From NCBI GenBank assembly GCA_002914805.1, contig JXTB01000125.1:505683-569682 (forward strand): 64,000 bases of DNA, written 5' to 3'. The stretch's first letter is position 1. Every line of letters begins with the position of its first letter. This stretch comes from Parasponia andersonii (lineage: Eukaryota > Streptophyta > Magnoliopsida > Rosales > Cannabaceae). Under the pieces are notes generated by a model, which searched no databases, was not told where the DNA came from, and saw nothing but the letters and a program-made list of their open reading frames with translations. Both the position numbers and the translations under genes were made by a program. Positions 10,861-23,500 of the stretch are shown here, piece after piece.

Positions 10861-11236
10861 ACTCTAGGTTTAGGCTGATCATATCCCTCTGTCCCGGTGA
10901 CTGCATAGGTTTGAGCTTTTCCCTTTCCTTTGTTTCCTCTGCCTCTGCCCAGATGACTACTGTTAGATCCAGGAGTACTCCTGTAAGACTGTCCATAACC
11001 TCCTTATGTTCCAGATGCCTGAAGGGTCTGGCTTCCTATGGTGAAGGTAGAAAGAACCCTTAGGATGATACTAGTGCTGAACAGGAGAGTTAAAAGTCGG
11101 AGCTGAGCTCTGGAAATGAGCAGGCCTAGTTTGCTGACTAGGGATGACTATTGAAGTTGCTTGATTCCCTTAGGGTCCTCTAGTGGTCGATAAAGGAGTC
11201 TGCAAAAGTTGGGGATTTATTCTAAAATGGCCCTAT

Positions 11237-12068
11237 TGAACACAGTAGTGGCAAGAATACGGAGTAAAACATCTACTTTCTGTTGAAACAAAACTGCCAC
11301 TGCATCCACTACTCTGTGAACCCTGTCTTCGCTATCAACCCTTTTTCATTTTTTGGTCAGTACCTTTTCCCTTATATCTACTAGTAGTTCCTCTATCACC
11401 AATCAGCGTAACTTCAATTCTCTGAGTTATACCATAAGCCTCAATAAAGGTAGTAATTGGAAATGGCTCAAGTCTGGTGCGAATCTCTGGCCTTAAGTTG
11501 GTTCTAAACTGAACTACTTGAAGTCTCGAATGGTTTCCCGGTGTATGGGCATACTAAGAGAGTTCCACAAACCTCGCATAATATTCATCAACAGTCATAC
11601 TACCTTGGCGCAAGATATTGTACTGTTTCAGCATCTCATTAACATGGTCATCATTAGCATACTTTCCTCTGAACAGTTCATCAAACTGTTCCCAAGTCAT
11701 AATGGTTATGTCATGAGCCAACTTAATAGTGTTCCACCAATGATCAGCAGCATCCTGAAGCAAGTACATTGCGAAGCCCACTCTAAACTCTGCTGGTGCT
11801 GCCAAAGTATCAAATTTCTTCTGAACTTCCCTAAGCCATCTCAATGCTGCTGCGGGATCGTGTTAGCCATAAAAGTTCGATAGGTTCAACTTATAAAATC
11901 CACAAAGCTTTTAGATCGGTCATTTTCAGGAGTCGGCCTTGTTATAAGACCATGTATCCTCTGTATAGCTTACTGAAGAGCATCAATAATATTAAAAGCA
12001 GGAGGGTCTTGCTGTGGAGGAGCATCTTGTTCTCTCTTAGGTTGAGGCACTCTTCTTCTTGGAGGCAT
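11237..12068 (-). pseudogene. Gypsy gag, broken
   Basis: The minus-strand start at 12068 reads MPPRRRVPQPKREQD. The capsid core follows, with RWLREVQKKFDTLAAP, RVGFAMYLLQDAADHWW, TWEQFDELFRGKYAND and GSMTVDEYYARF (11554-11850), which is the standard retrotransposon gag domain that packages element RNA. A degraded CCHC knuckle appears near 11245-11275 (CHYC..x..GHF, with a stop inside and the last Cys missing). In-frame stops and a frameshift near 11860-11990 separate the start from the core. Confidence 0.85.
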
Positions 12069-12193
12069 TTTCTTAATCTGTATTTCAATATGTCCAACGC
12101 ATTAGTAAGATAATGATATTGCACGACTTATGTAAAAGAAATTTCCGATCTAGTTTAATGAGTGACACACTCCGAGTATTTTAAATTAAAACC

Positions 12194-12210
12194 ATACTCT
12201 GATACCAAAT
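12194..12210 (-). promoter_or_regulatory. Primer-binding site of the gypsy element (initiator tRNA-Met type)
   Basis: CTCTGATACCAAA (+ strand) lies a few bases from the 5' LTR edge at 12215. Its complement TTTGGTATCAGAG matches the classic plant primer-binding motif complementary to the initiator tRNA-Met 3' end. It shows that the right-hand LTR is the 5' LTR. Confidence 0.85.
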
Positions 12211-12214
12211 TTTC

Positions 12215-14435
12215 TGTCATAACCCAAGGCCAGGTCGGTGACAGAATGGGTATTTTATAAAATACAAATACCAAAAGATATTTTTTTTTAAATTGACTCA
12301 ATTAATTAAAAAATTTGCCCTGGAGACTCTAACCTTTCAAAACTGGCATTCACAAAAAAAATTTTATTGAAAATAAAACCCCATAGTTATGCGTCACTCA
12401 TTAAACATAGACCTTAATTAAAACAATTGTTTAATAGTCATGCATCTCAAATCATCTCACACTCAAATACAGACATAAGTAATACAAACTACGTCCAAAT
12501 CTCATATTCTAGTTTATAAAGTTTAATGAAAACTAAATTCCTACTCAAATTTAAATATTTCACAAGTCTCATAAGAATTTATCAAAATATAAATAAACTA
12601 GTTATTCTGCAAATGTCTCGATCTAGTTCTTCTGGTCCAAATCACACTGAGTGCCACCTGAGGGGAAGAAGAGGTGAGCTTGTGCCCAATAGAGAATCGA
12701 TTTCAAGATTTTATATATATAAGAAATATACTCATGTTTAAAATCCTGCATAGTTAGTAGTCCACTCAAATAGTTCACAAAACTCAAGTGGAAATCATAG
12801 TCCAATAGTTCAAACATTCCAAACTATTGTAAAACATCTATAAAAACCAGTACATATCTATTCAAGCTAACATATAACTATGTATGCAATCATGATGTTC
12901 TAATGGATCACACATAAGTTCAAGCCACCTAAAGAGGCACCGTAAGTCCAATCACCTAATGTGGGACATCGTAAGTCTGATCACCCAATGTGGGGCATCG
13001 TAAGTCCAATCACCCAATGTAGGGCATCGTAAATGTGTGAATATACACAAATGTTGTATGAATGACAGAATAAGGATATACACTATTTCTGCAAAATCTC
13101 AAAATAATCCATGCAGTGTTCTTTAATCAAATAACATTTAGTCCTCAAATCGTATTGAATTTTCTAAGAATTTCGGCATTATAACAGTCATTTTTGATCA
13201 AAACCTAAAAATCCAATTTCCTACAAAAAAAAAAAATAGTTTCAAATGGTATATATATGATACGTCAACCAGTGTGACATGCCTCCTAAGCAGTTTATAT
13301 CTCCAATCAAATCAAAACAGATATAAACATAATTTTTATAAATCATTTCACGAAATTCCATATTTATAAAAAATATGTGAAAATCAAAATTAAACCAATT
13401 TGAAGATCAAGTAATCGAATCCCTATCTCAATCCAATGTCCAACTAGCGTTACAAGGCTATGGAAAAAGTTTGGCGTCGTTTGAGTGTCGTTTGGAAGAG
13501 CAGATATCGTTTTCGAACCTTTGGTTTGAAAACTTGATTTTCAAACAGAGCTTCAAATCATGAAACAAACTTCACCACTGAATTCAAAGCACCCCAAAAC
13601 CATAGGTTAGACATATAATTTGTCAAATTTAGATGGCGGCCCCACGGCACGCAAATTGAGGTAAATTTGAGCCGTCTGATTTTGTTTTTTGGGCTCGTTT
13701 CAGAACATAGTTAATATATATCTCATTTTTCACCATTTTCAACGTAGATTCCAAAAATGATATTGGTTTTAATATCTAACAGTCCAATCGAAAAGTCAAT
13801 TCTAAAACTATTTACACATAAAATTGTCCAACAAAATTAAACTCAAATTGGACAAAATTGAGACACGAAGTACCTACCACCAGATTGTCCATGAGGAGAC
13901 AAGTCTACGGTGACCAGTTTCGCGACGAACAGTGGCCAAAATTTGCTTCGGTGAACAAAAGAAACCGTGGTATTTTTCGCCATTTTCAGGCGATCACGGG
14001 CTTCAATGTAGCAGGTTCTAGCGGTGGAAGCTTCGTCCGGTGACAGTGCTTCGTTTCTGGGTGACGGAGTGCTTCGACGATGACCAGAAGAGGAGTGGCG
14101 GTGGCTAGTGTGAAAGAGCGTTACGGGGGCCTTGTAGGAGAGGAAGAAAATTATGGGGGATTTAAGGCAATTTCCGTAACTGTAGTGCCACATGTCAGTA
14201 CCAGAATCAATTGGCACTGTTTTGGTTATTTACATTTTGACCTAGTTTTCTGAAAATCTTCTCGAAAATACCCTTAAATAATTACATTTTGACCCTAATT
14301 TTCAAACTTTTTTCACATTTTTGTCCAAACGAATCTAGACCCAAATATGTCCAAATTCATCCAATTTTTTTTTTTGAAGAAAAAAATTTGGGACAAAAGA
14401 CCACAATACCCTTTCTTAAAATTAAGGGTTTTGCA
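12215..14435 (-). repeat. 5' LTR of the gypsy element (about 2.2 kb)
   Basis: Runs from TGTCATAACCC (12215) to GGTTTTGCA (14435), just before the second target copy GCAAC. It contains a 29-bp minisatellite (12941-13027) and, on the minus strand, the CTCACCCC...CAGGTGGCAC block shared with solo LTRs. It is related to, but clearly diverged from, the + strand LTRs at 14767, 23891 and 43060. The open frames 13843-14217 and 13858-14043 inside it have no family resemblance and are not annotated. Confidence 0.85.
12941..13027. repeat. 29-bp minisatellite inside the gypsy LTR
   Basis: Three tandem 29-bp units starting at 12941, 12970 and 12999. Each begins CGTAAGTC and runs through ATCAC(C)CAATGTGGGGCAT with one or two base changes; a partial fourth CGTAA follows at 13028. 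The corresponding place in the related LTRs (about 500-570, 16495-16555, 25615-25675) also holds repeated 'CCCCTC..GGTAGG' steps. Confidence 0.85.
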
Positions 14436-14766
14436 GCAACTCTCTCCATTTTTGCCTCGAACCAAAAAATCTGAATAATTTTTTTCCATTCTCATTTAAA
14501 ATAAAATTGAAAAAGAAAACCAACACCACATGGGAAAAGAAGAAATGCCTCTCTCAGTCTCTCTTCTTCTACACTTTCCATAACCATTATCCACTTTGAA
14601 TTGTTAAAAAGAGCTCTATTTTGGTATTAGAAAAAAAAATCCTTGGACTACACATTCTTCAAAGGAATTTGATGCCATATTTAAGAAGTTTTTTTTAATA
14701 TATTTTCCACTAGAATTATGTTGTGTATCTCTAATTTCCTCTTAACTATAAAAAGTATGATGTTTC

Positions 14767-17307
14767 TATAAAATCCTAAATTTTGTAAGGGTAATTAAGT
14801 AATTTTAATTCAAGAGTATTTTGGTAATTTTACATTTTCAGATTACTTGAATAAAACTCTGAAAATATTTCAAATTAAATCATTAGTATTGAACCCAGAC
14901 AAAATAAAGTCTAGGTGTATTTGAGGCAAAAGTGAAAAAAAATTTACCAACTGGGGACAAAAATGTAATTAAGAAGGGACTAAAGTGAAAGAATCTTTTT
15001 AAAATTTGTTGCCAAAGTGGAATTTCAAAAATTTTTTCGACCTAGTCAGGTAGTGACATGTGTCCCACTACCAATAGTTTCTACAAATTGCATAAAAACC
15101 CCCACCTTTCTTCTTCTTCTTCACAAAGGTCCTTGAACCCACAATCTGTTACTGTTCACCGCCGCGCCACCAGCCACTGTTGTGCCCGACGCACCAGTCC
15201 GCCCTGACCAGAAGCCACCGAAAAACTAGTGCTGGGTGTTGCTGCTGTGAACTGCTGCTCCTCGCCGGAGAAAAGACCGTCCAAATTCATCGCCACTGGA
15301 ACGGTTTTTTGCCCGTCGTATTTTCCTCCGACGTCTGATCTACTCGCCGTCGCCACCGTTGAACTCGTCTCGATGTCAGCATTCATTTCCAACGTCTCGG
15401 CCTCTAACTTGGCTCCGGTGAGAAGTTGGTTACTGTAGCACTTTTATAATATTAAATTTTGAGGTATTTTTCTAATTATTTTAGAATTGAGTTATTTTGC
15501 CTGAGAAAATTATACCACGTCAAAGAGGAGATTTATACATCAAATCTCATAATTTTGAAGTGTTGGAACGGTAATCGGAAGGTCATTAATTATCGATATT
15601 AAAAAATGGCATTTTTCTAATTATTTTCAAAATGTGGTATTTTTATAATTTTTTGATTTTTGAGCCCATTTAATGCTTAGGACCTTGAAACTGAGTTTTG
15701 AGTTCGAATTTGGACTCAGTGAGGTCGGGACATGAATTTTAATATAAAATATTACTATTTTCTGAAGTGGCACAAAAATCGAGAAAATAGCTCTTGAATT
15801 GTACCGTTTTGCATGCCTCAGGCCGGTTCTGCACCGGAACTTGTTTTCGACAAACTTTATGTCTAATCCATTGTTTTTGAGTATTCTAAATTCAGCGGTG
15901 ATCTCCATTTTTCAATCTGAGGCTCTGTTTGGAAATTCACCTTTTCAAGTGAACGTTTCAAAATCCGGAAACGACAATCTGAACGACCAGCTGATCGACG
16001 GAGGACTTTTCTATCGTCATCAACTCAACATAATTACAATTTCGAGGTAGGGGATTCAATTTCCTTGTTTTCTATTATTTTTCATTAAAATTAGAATGTA
16101 TTCTGAAAAATGAAATTTCGTGATTTTATCAAATTAAATTATTTTAATAATTATTTTAATAAACTGTGAACTTGTGAAATATTGTGGACTGCTCTAGATA
16201 TTCTGTGTATGATTTTATACTAGTTTTAATATTAGGATTTGGTGAAATCTTAGGAACAATGTTTTGGAATTTTAAGTACAAAATGGATTTCTATTTAAAA
16301 ATCAGACCTTGTCTAGAATGTTAAACTACTGCATGGTATTTGACACTTCACATATTGAACATTTCATATGATCATGCATGAGAGTTATCTTGGACATCAC
16401 GGTATTATAGTAGGCAGATTAGTACACCCGCCTTCGGTGAAAGCCCATAAACCCGTGCGGGGTTTGTTTTCTAACTATCTTCACTCGGCAGGTGTAGGCA
16501 TTCGGTGCCCCTCCGTCTCAGTAGGATTAGACACATGGGTGTCCCTCCGGTTTCTAGAGATAGATTTCAGGCAGAGAGCACTTAATACATATAGTATGAG
16601 TTGCTCTAGTCATGATAAGATAGTGAGAGCTTATATGAGGTGTTGATTTATGTGATGTGCAACTATGCCTGTTTTATTATGATTTTCCATGTGTTTGACC
16701 TAGATATTTAATTTTAGTTTTAGCATGGTTTTCTATATATTTTTTGAAAGCTTAATCTTTATAAAAATACTTTTTAGTATTACTAACCATGCAAGTGTTT
16801 TGAGAATTATAAAAGAACTTCCCCAAAAAGGGAAATTGGATAACCTACTGGGCATTTTATGCTCACCCCCTACTTTCTCCACAGGTGGTGTCTAGTGTGA
16901 TATTGACAACCAACAAGCGGATTAAGGAGTTATCTTTTTACTCGTAGTTCGTGACTTAATAATATTAGGGGTACGAATTTAAGACTTGTGTTGAAGACTT
17001 GTTAAATAAATGGATTATGCTACTTGATTATGTCTGTAAAATATATATGCCACACTAGTTTGAGATTGAGGTGTGAATGGTGATATTTGATTAATTAGTT
17101 GAATTTGGTACTTCTAAATTATTCAGTCTATGTTTATTGGTAACTATGAACTGTGGGGTAGGCTCACTAATTAGAATTCCAAATGTTTTATTTATCGTGC
17201 CATAAAAAAAATTCAAAACTCTTAAAACGATTTCTTTATTAATTAAGGAAATTCTAATTCTAGCGAAATTCTCCTTTTGCCACTGTCCTGGAATTTGGGT
17301 CGTGACA
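14767..17307 (+). mobile_element. Solo LTR, Tekay-like superfamily (TSD GTTTC)
   Basis: A 2.5 kb LTR in + orientation bounded by the 5-bp duplication GTTTC at 14762-14766 and 17308-17312. It starts TATAAAATCCTAAATTTTG (TG changed to TA) and ends GGGTCGTGACA. No internal coding region is attached, so it is a solo LTR left by recombination between two LTRs. A GC-rich patch at about 15150-15425, the hairpin block (16449-16465) and the CTCACCCC...CAGGTGGTGTCTAGTG block (16861-16897) match the LTRs at 1-1315 and 23891-26683. Confidence 0.9.
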
Positions 17308-17312
17308 GTTTC

Positions 17313-18485
17313 CCTCATCAACATCTAAAACATTAAATATATTTAAGCATCTAAAATGTTAAAGGCGTAGTTTATTTTATCCGTTTCATTCCATTTAAAT
17401 AGAAAATTCATTGGAATGAGTGTTTATTTTAACAATTTCAATTTTTCTATTCAAATGGTCTTTTAGAATGGATGTTTGTTTTAATAGTTCAATTTTTCTA
17501 TTCAAATAGTTCATCAGTTATATTAACTATTAGAATTAATTTCTTGTGTCTTGGAATAAGAATAGAGCCTATGAAGTATTTTTGAATAATCCATTTTAAT
17601 ACCTCTCATTTTAATTACAATCTATTTTACTTTATTTCACTTTAAATATCCCTTATTCTTTTTATAACTCATTCTATGATTTCTATTTAAATATACTCAT
17701 TTAAATTAGACTTATTATATAATTTTTATTTAAATATGCTCATTTAAATGAGTGAACCAAAGCCAAATATTCAGTCAAATTAACAAAAATAGTCGCGTGC
17801 ATCTCACATCATTCATTTAGTAAGGACTTTTTCATAATTCCGTTTCACTAATTCGTAGTAGGAGTGTAAATAATATTTTTTTAAAAAAAATAAATAAGGG
17901 AAAAACCGATATGAAACCATGGACATGGTTGCAATTTAAGGGAATAAATCTTCTTCTGTCTTATCCTTTAACTTTTTACCTTTCCCTTTGGCTTTCTCTT
18001 TATAAATCTCAAAAGAGCTTCATATTGCCCTTCAAAAGCTCGGAGAACATGAAATACCCAGGAAAGATAAAGTTGTTTTTGTAAACTCTCATTATCTTTT
18101 ATTTCAGTTTTTTCTTGTGAATTCTCATATTGGTCTTGTTTGGGTAGAGAGAAAATATGGAAAAGAAGGAAGGGAATTGGGATTTATTTAATTGCTTGGA
18201 TACTTTTCTTGTTTTTTTTTTTTAAAGCTTTGTAGGAGTATTAATCGGGATCTGTTTACATGCTTTAGAAACTGTAGCAGAAATGAAGGGTAGGAATTTT
18301 TGGATACTAGATTATCCCCCTTTTTTTTGGTTTTTAATGGGTTTGATTTGTGGCAGTAAATATACCTTTTGATATTTTATTTGGAATATTATGTATATAG
18401 TCCCATTATTCCGAGCCTAATCTAATTGTCGTATTGGAGTATAATAAAAACATTAGCTAATGATTATAATGTCGGCCAAATGAAT

Positions 18486-18528
<43 letters not shown>

Positions 18529-19541
18529 AACTACATTCTCGAAAACTGGATTCCTGTGTGTCTATATCTAATGAGAAAAGTGAATGGTCCTACAATTGGA
18601 ACTTAATTTCTTTATTTGGTTCTGACGAATTAAATTTTGAATTCTTAGAGACTAATGCATTGTTTAATAGTATACTTTATTGAGCAGCATTAGTGACATT
18701 TTGGTGAAAGATATGATAGAGGAATCTTGATTGAGCCTTTGTTTCACTTCTTATAGCTAATAAGCAATTCATGTTACCCACAGGAAAAAAAAAAAAACAA
18801 AAACAAAAACAAAAACTATTAACCATAGGAACGAAACTCCTTTTGAGAGAAATCTGTCAACAATTTTTGCGCATCTGCTTGCAATGTACCATGTCTTGAT
18901 GGGGTTACAATACTGATCAAAGATATTCTTTTTGTGTCTGCTGGATATGAAACCATCAACTATATGAGAACCTTGTCTTGCTCCTTAACTTTTTGACTTA
19001 TGTATTGTGTTTCTCTGAGTGCTTGTAGTCTACTCTGTTTTCTTTTTCAATAGATTTTTTTTTTTCTTTCTTTCTCTTTTCCTCTTACTTTCTCTGTTTA
19101 TTCCTGTTACAAATTGATGTTGAAGAAGATGCCCCAAATATCAAGTATTAAATTACAAATTGCTTATACGGATCATGTATGATGCACTTGACTATTTGTC
19201 TATTCTATTCATTTGACTATTTACTTGACGTTTTAGGGGTTTGAGGGTGAAACTTGACACTTTTCGTAATCGAGGGGAAATTTTCCAATTGATTTAAATG
19301 CTGAAGGGTATGAATTAATGCGGAGGCGGTTATCGGACTAAGCGCCAAGATAAATGATTTTTTTAAAAGCTATTTTAGAAATTCCGCCCTTTAATTTTAT
19401 GGAAAGTCAAGTCTTAGATGACATAATTTGGATATCACAGTCTTTCCTTAAATGTCTTTTATTACAATAAAGACAATCAATCAGTTCAAAAATAAATTGG
19501 TTCATAATTCTGAATAAATCAATTAAAAAAAGAACGCTTCT

Positions 19542-19579
<38 letters not shown>

Positions 19580-20511
19580 TAAAACCCATTTAGGACTGAC
19601 GTTCCTAGTTGCGTATGTACAAGTACTTCTAAAATGTCAAAATTTGAGCAAGTAGTTATGATCCGACTCTTTAAGAAATCGAAAAGTATGGGTATATGTA
19701 CGTAAGTTTATTAATCACTCGGAGGATACGGAGGTAAACATATAAGAATCCCTTCGTTGTGAAATTTTGGTTTTAGTTACGATGTTTAAACTTTAATTTC
19801 ACATACTTTTGTTCAATATGCTTATAAATGTGCATTGTGTTTATCCTCGAAGCCAATATTTTAATGAGATTTATAACTTATCACTCACAATTAGAGTTAA
19901 AATTATGGGCGGAGTCAAACGGGTTGCCTGCAGTTTGGTCATACGGCTAGCGAGTCAGCTTAGCCCAAAAAATGCCGAGTTGCACTAGCCCATAGGCATG
20001 AGCCCATCAAGGCAGCTCGGTTTGACAAAGCTGAAATAAAAAATAATAATTCTTTTGTCAAAAAATAGATTTAAGGCCTATTAGGTCCACCTTTACGCTC
20101 TAAGCCCAAGCTAGGTCTTGATGTCAAATTTTTGGCTCGACCTGGTTCACTTCTCCCATCAAACTGACTGAGTTGGCCTAGTTTGTTTTTTCTCCCTAGC
20201 TCGTTTAGGCCGTGCCGGGCCATGCAGCTCTTATTTTCAGGTATACTCATAACTAGGATTAAGGCTAAGCATCGGCCGAGTTAGGTTGGGTTTACTAATT
20301 TTTTGGCCCAACCCAACACAGTCGTCCTGTTAAAATCTGAACTCAAGAAAAGCCAATAAAACCTCCAAACTATACGGTTGGATTCGGGTTGGGTTGGATT
20401 CGGTTCATCAGCCGAGAATAATAAACCTTTAATGTTAACTCAGATATAAATATAGTATATTAAAATAAAAGGATAAATATATATTAACTCTAAACTTCCA
20501 CAACAATCAAG
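17313..20511. other. AT-rich DNA between solo LTR and cyclase 3' exons
   Basis: No coding sequence is supported. A degenerate direct repeat lies at about 17410-17510 (TTTTTCTATTCAAAT twice). 18001-18008 reads TATAAATC after a pyrimidine-rich run and looks like a plant core promoter, but no gene follows. A GA microsatellite is at about 18488-18522 and an AT microsatellite at about 19546-19573. From about 19905 to 20440 the sequence is rich in GGGCC/GGTTGGGTTGG-like words typical of hAT-derived debris. The missing cyclase exons 2 onward are not found here. Confidence 0.45.
19905..20440. mobile_element. Probable hAT-derived repeat debris
   Basis: The words GTCAAACGGGTTG, GCCCATAGGCATGAGCCC, CGTGCCGGGCC and GGTTGGGTTGG resemble the internal text of the hAT-type elements at 30091-30761 and 39529-40665. 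Clear terminal inverted repeats and a target duplication were not found, so the extent is approximate and this may be two adjacent fragments. Confidence 0.35.
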
Positions 20512-23500
20512 TTCGTTATTATCCTTATCCATGGCTACAAGATTTTCTATGGGATAGTCTCTATACGCGTACCGAGCCTTTTCTTACTCGTTGCCCTTTA
20601 AACAAAATGATAAGAGAGAAGGCTCTTCAAACAGCGATGAAGCATATTCATTGTGAAGATGAGAATAGTCGATATATTACTATTGGATGTGTAGAAAAGG
20701 TGAGGCAGTATGTTGATGGTAGATTGAGAATATTTATTTCAGCCTATCCAAGACTATATAAATATTGTCTATAGTTGCTCACACTTGTTTATCTGGGACA
20801 GGTGCTATGCATGCTTGCTTGTTGGGCTGAGGATCCATATGGGGACTACTTCAAAAAACATCTTGCAAGGGTCCCAGGTTTCATATGGATTGCTGAAGAT
20901 GGAATGAAGATAAGAGTTAGTAGTTAGTGCACAATTATACAGTCTTATATTTTAGAAAGAAACAATAAATAGAAGAAATAATATAGCAATATATCCTAGT
21001 TCCCCCCCTCATTCGTCTAGCTTACGACTTCTATAACTTATTCACTGATGGATTTAATTTAATTTTTTTAAGTCCACATTTTTGTTTTCTAGCATTTTAA
21101 TTCAATATGCTAACTGGCATCAATAAAAACGTTTTATCAGAAGGAAAATAATTGGCTTAACCCATTGTTTTTGCAGAGTTTCGGTAGCCAAGAATGGGAT
21201 GCCAGTTTAGCAATTCAAGCTTTACTTGCTAGTGATCTCATCGATGAAATCGGACCAACTCTTGCTAGAGGACATGACTTCATAAAGAAATCTCAGGTTT
21301 AATTCTAATTCTAAATAAAAGTGAAAACTGAGATTTGGAGATGGGGAAAAGAATTAAAATGAAAGTGTTACCGATCAAGCTTTTGGTCTATCTTATCAAC
21401 TAATTATTTTTTAATTTCTACACAAAATTGTAAAGGTAAAAGACAATCCTTCAGACAACTTTAAAAGCATGTATCGTCACATTTCTAAAGGATCGTGGAC
21501 ATTCTCTGATCAAGATCATGGTTGGCAAGTTTCTGACTGTACTGCGGAAGGTTTGAAGGTTAGCTAGTTTTTTTTTTTTTTTCTTGGTTTCTAAATATTC
21601 ACTACGACCTTACTAAAAGTCACAAAAAAATTTGTGACCAAAGGTGAAAAATTCATGATTAAAATAATGTAATTATCATTATTTTGTGCCTAAGATTAGT
21701 TACAAAAAATGGAATTTATTGTGCTTATATATTAGTAATAACTTGTAGCTAAATGCAGTCCTATTTTCATAAGAAATTTTAAGTTGTGACTAAATGTCAC
21801 TTTTATTTACTAAAAGTATTTTGTTACCATTAAATAGTTAAACTTTTTTTTTCTTCTTTTTTGTGGTAGTGATTCTAATTTCACCTCAAATTGTTGAACT
21901 CATTATTTTCTCTAATTGCATTACAGTGCTGCCTATTGTTCTCGATGTTGCCACCAGAGATTGTTGGAGAAAAAATGGAACTTGAGAGCTTTTATGATTC
22001 TGTCAACGTTATACTTTCTTTACAGGTCAGGATCTATAGTTACAAAATACAAGGAAAAAAAATAACGGTTTCCATCTTATATTTATCTAAACTTGCACTT
22101 ATACAATCCATAAAAATGTCAAACATGCATGGATCTCGAAAGGTTTCTTAACTCGAAGTATTTAGTTGAATTGTTTATATTAGATGTGTCAATTCTAGAT
22201 AGGCCTTGAAAAAAAAAAAAAAAAGAACCTCCAAATTTTATACTTTTGTTGACAAAAACCTTACGTTAAATTATATCTCTATATTTGTGTTTAGCAATAG
22301 CAATCTCAAATAATTTGACTTGTTTTAGAGTGAAAACGGTGGTATGTCAGCTTGGGAGCCTGCCAAATCGCAAGCCTGGTTGGAAGTAAGTAGTTCCATA
22401 GTTTGAAGTTATATTCTTATACTTGCAATTAATTATTAGAAGAAAAAAAAAATTCTTCAACCTCCCTTAAATTATTAAATAGTCTATATTCTATAATGCT
22501 TCTAACTTGTTTCAAATTTCTTAAAATCAGGTGTTTAATCCCGTCGAATTTCTCGAAGACATTGTGACTGAGCATGAGTATGTAGAATGCACTTCTGCAG
22601 CAATCCAAGCTTTAGTACTATTCAAGCAGCTATTCCCCGGGCATAGGGAAAAAGAAATTGAAAATTTCGTGACAAGAGCTGTTCGATACATTGAAAACAC
22701 ACAAATGTCTGACGGTTTGTGGTAGCGACCATCATTGATTAGATGGATCTATATATATATATATATATATGTAGTTTCATAAACAACTTAAGTTATTATT
22801 GTTTACCTTGCATTTAATAGGTAGGGCAACTGGGGAGTTTGCTTCATATATGCTACATGGTTCGCCCTTGGAGGACTAGCAGCAGCTGATAAAACCTATA
22901 ACAATAGTCCAACTATACGTAGAGGAGTAGAATTTCTACTCAGAACACAGAAAGTTAATGGTGGTTGGGGAGAGAGTTACCTTTCATGCCCAAAGAAGGT
23001 AGTACTATGTATGAAGTTTATATTTATATATGTCTATAATATTAAAAGGCATGCATATATATATATATATATATAACAGAAATATAGGTGCTACATACAA
23101 ATTTAATGGTGTTTGGTTCAACTTTATTAAGCATCATTAGTATTCCTTAGCAATTTTTTAATAATAAAAAGCTTGTTAATCAAAAAGCCTTGATGTACTT
23201 AAAAAAGTGACAGTTGACAATGCTCTCCAAAGAGCTCCATTGAGTAATTATATTCGTTACTTTTCGTATTCTCAAATATAACTATCTATAAATGTGTGCT
23301 TACCTGGAATGTATTTTAGGAATTTGTAGCACTTCCAGAAAACCGGTCAAATTTAGTACACACTTTATGGGCTATGATGGGTTGGTCTGATTAGTGTTGG
23401 ACAAGCGGAAAGGGACTTAACACCTCTTCATCAAGCTGCGAAGCTAATCATCAATTCTCAAATGGAAAATGGTGATTTTCCACACAAGGTACTTGTTCTT

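Larger units (their letters stand above)
7246..14435 (-). mobile_element. Ty3/gypsy LTR retrotransposon, Tekay/Del-like chromovirus type, decayed
   Basis: The element lies on the minus strand. Its boundaries are fixed by a 5-bp target-site duplication GCAAC at 7241-7245 and 14436-14440 and by TG...CA ends (TGTCACGACCC at 7246; GGTTTTGCA ending 14435). Order on the minus strand: 5' LTR (12215-14435), primer-binding site (about 12197-12208), gag, protease, reverse transcriptase, RNase H, integrase, then a truncated 3' LTR (7246 to about 7899). Many stops and frameshifts make it non-autonomous. The clade call rests on gag and RT wording; a chromodomain, if it existed, is lost in the 3' deletion. 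The element sits in the broken first intron of the cyclase gene. Confidence 0.9.

Noticed and set aside
12941..13027. CRISPR-like array
   Set aside because: Head-to-tail 29-bp units without spacers, in a plant LTR; this is a minisatellite.
13843..14217. 124-codon minus frame and its + strand counterpart
   Set aside because: Within the gypsy 5' LTR; no domain, and neither frame is kept in related LTRs.
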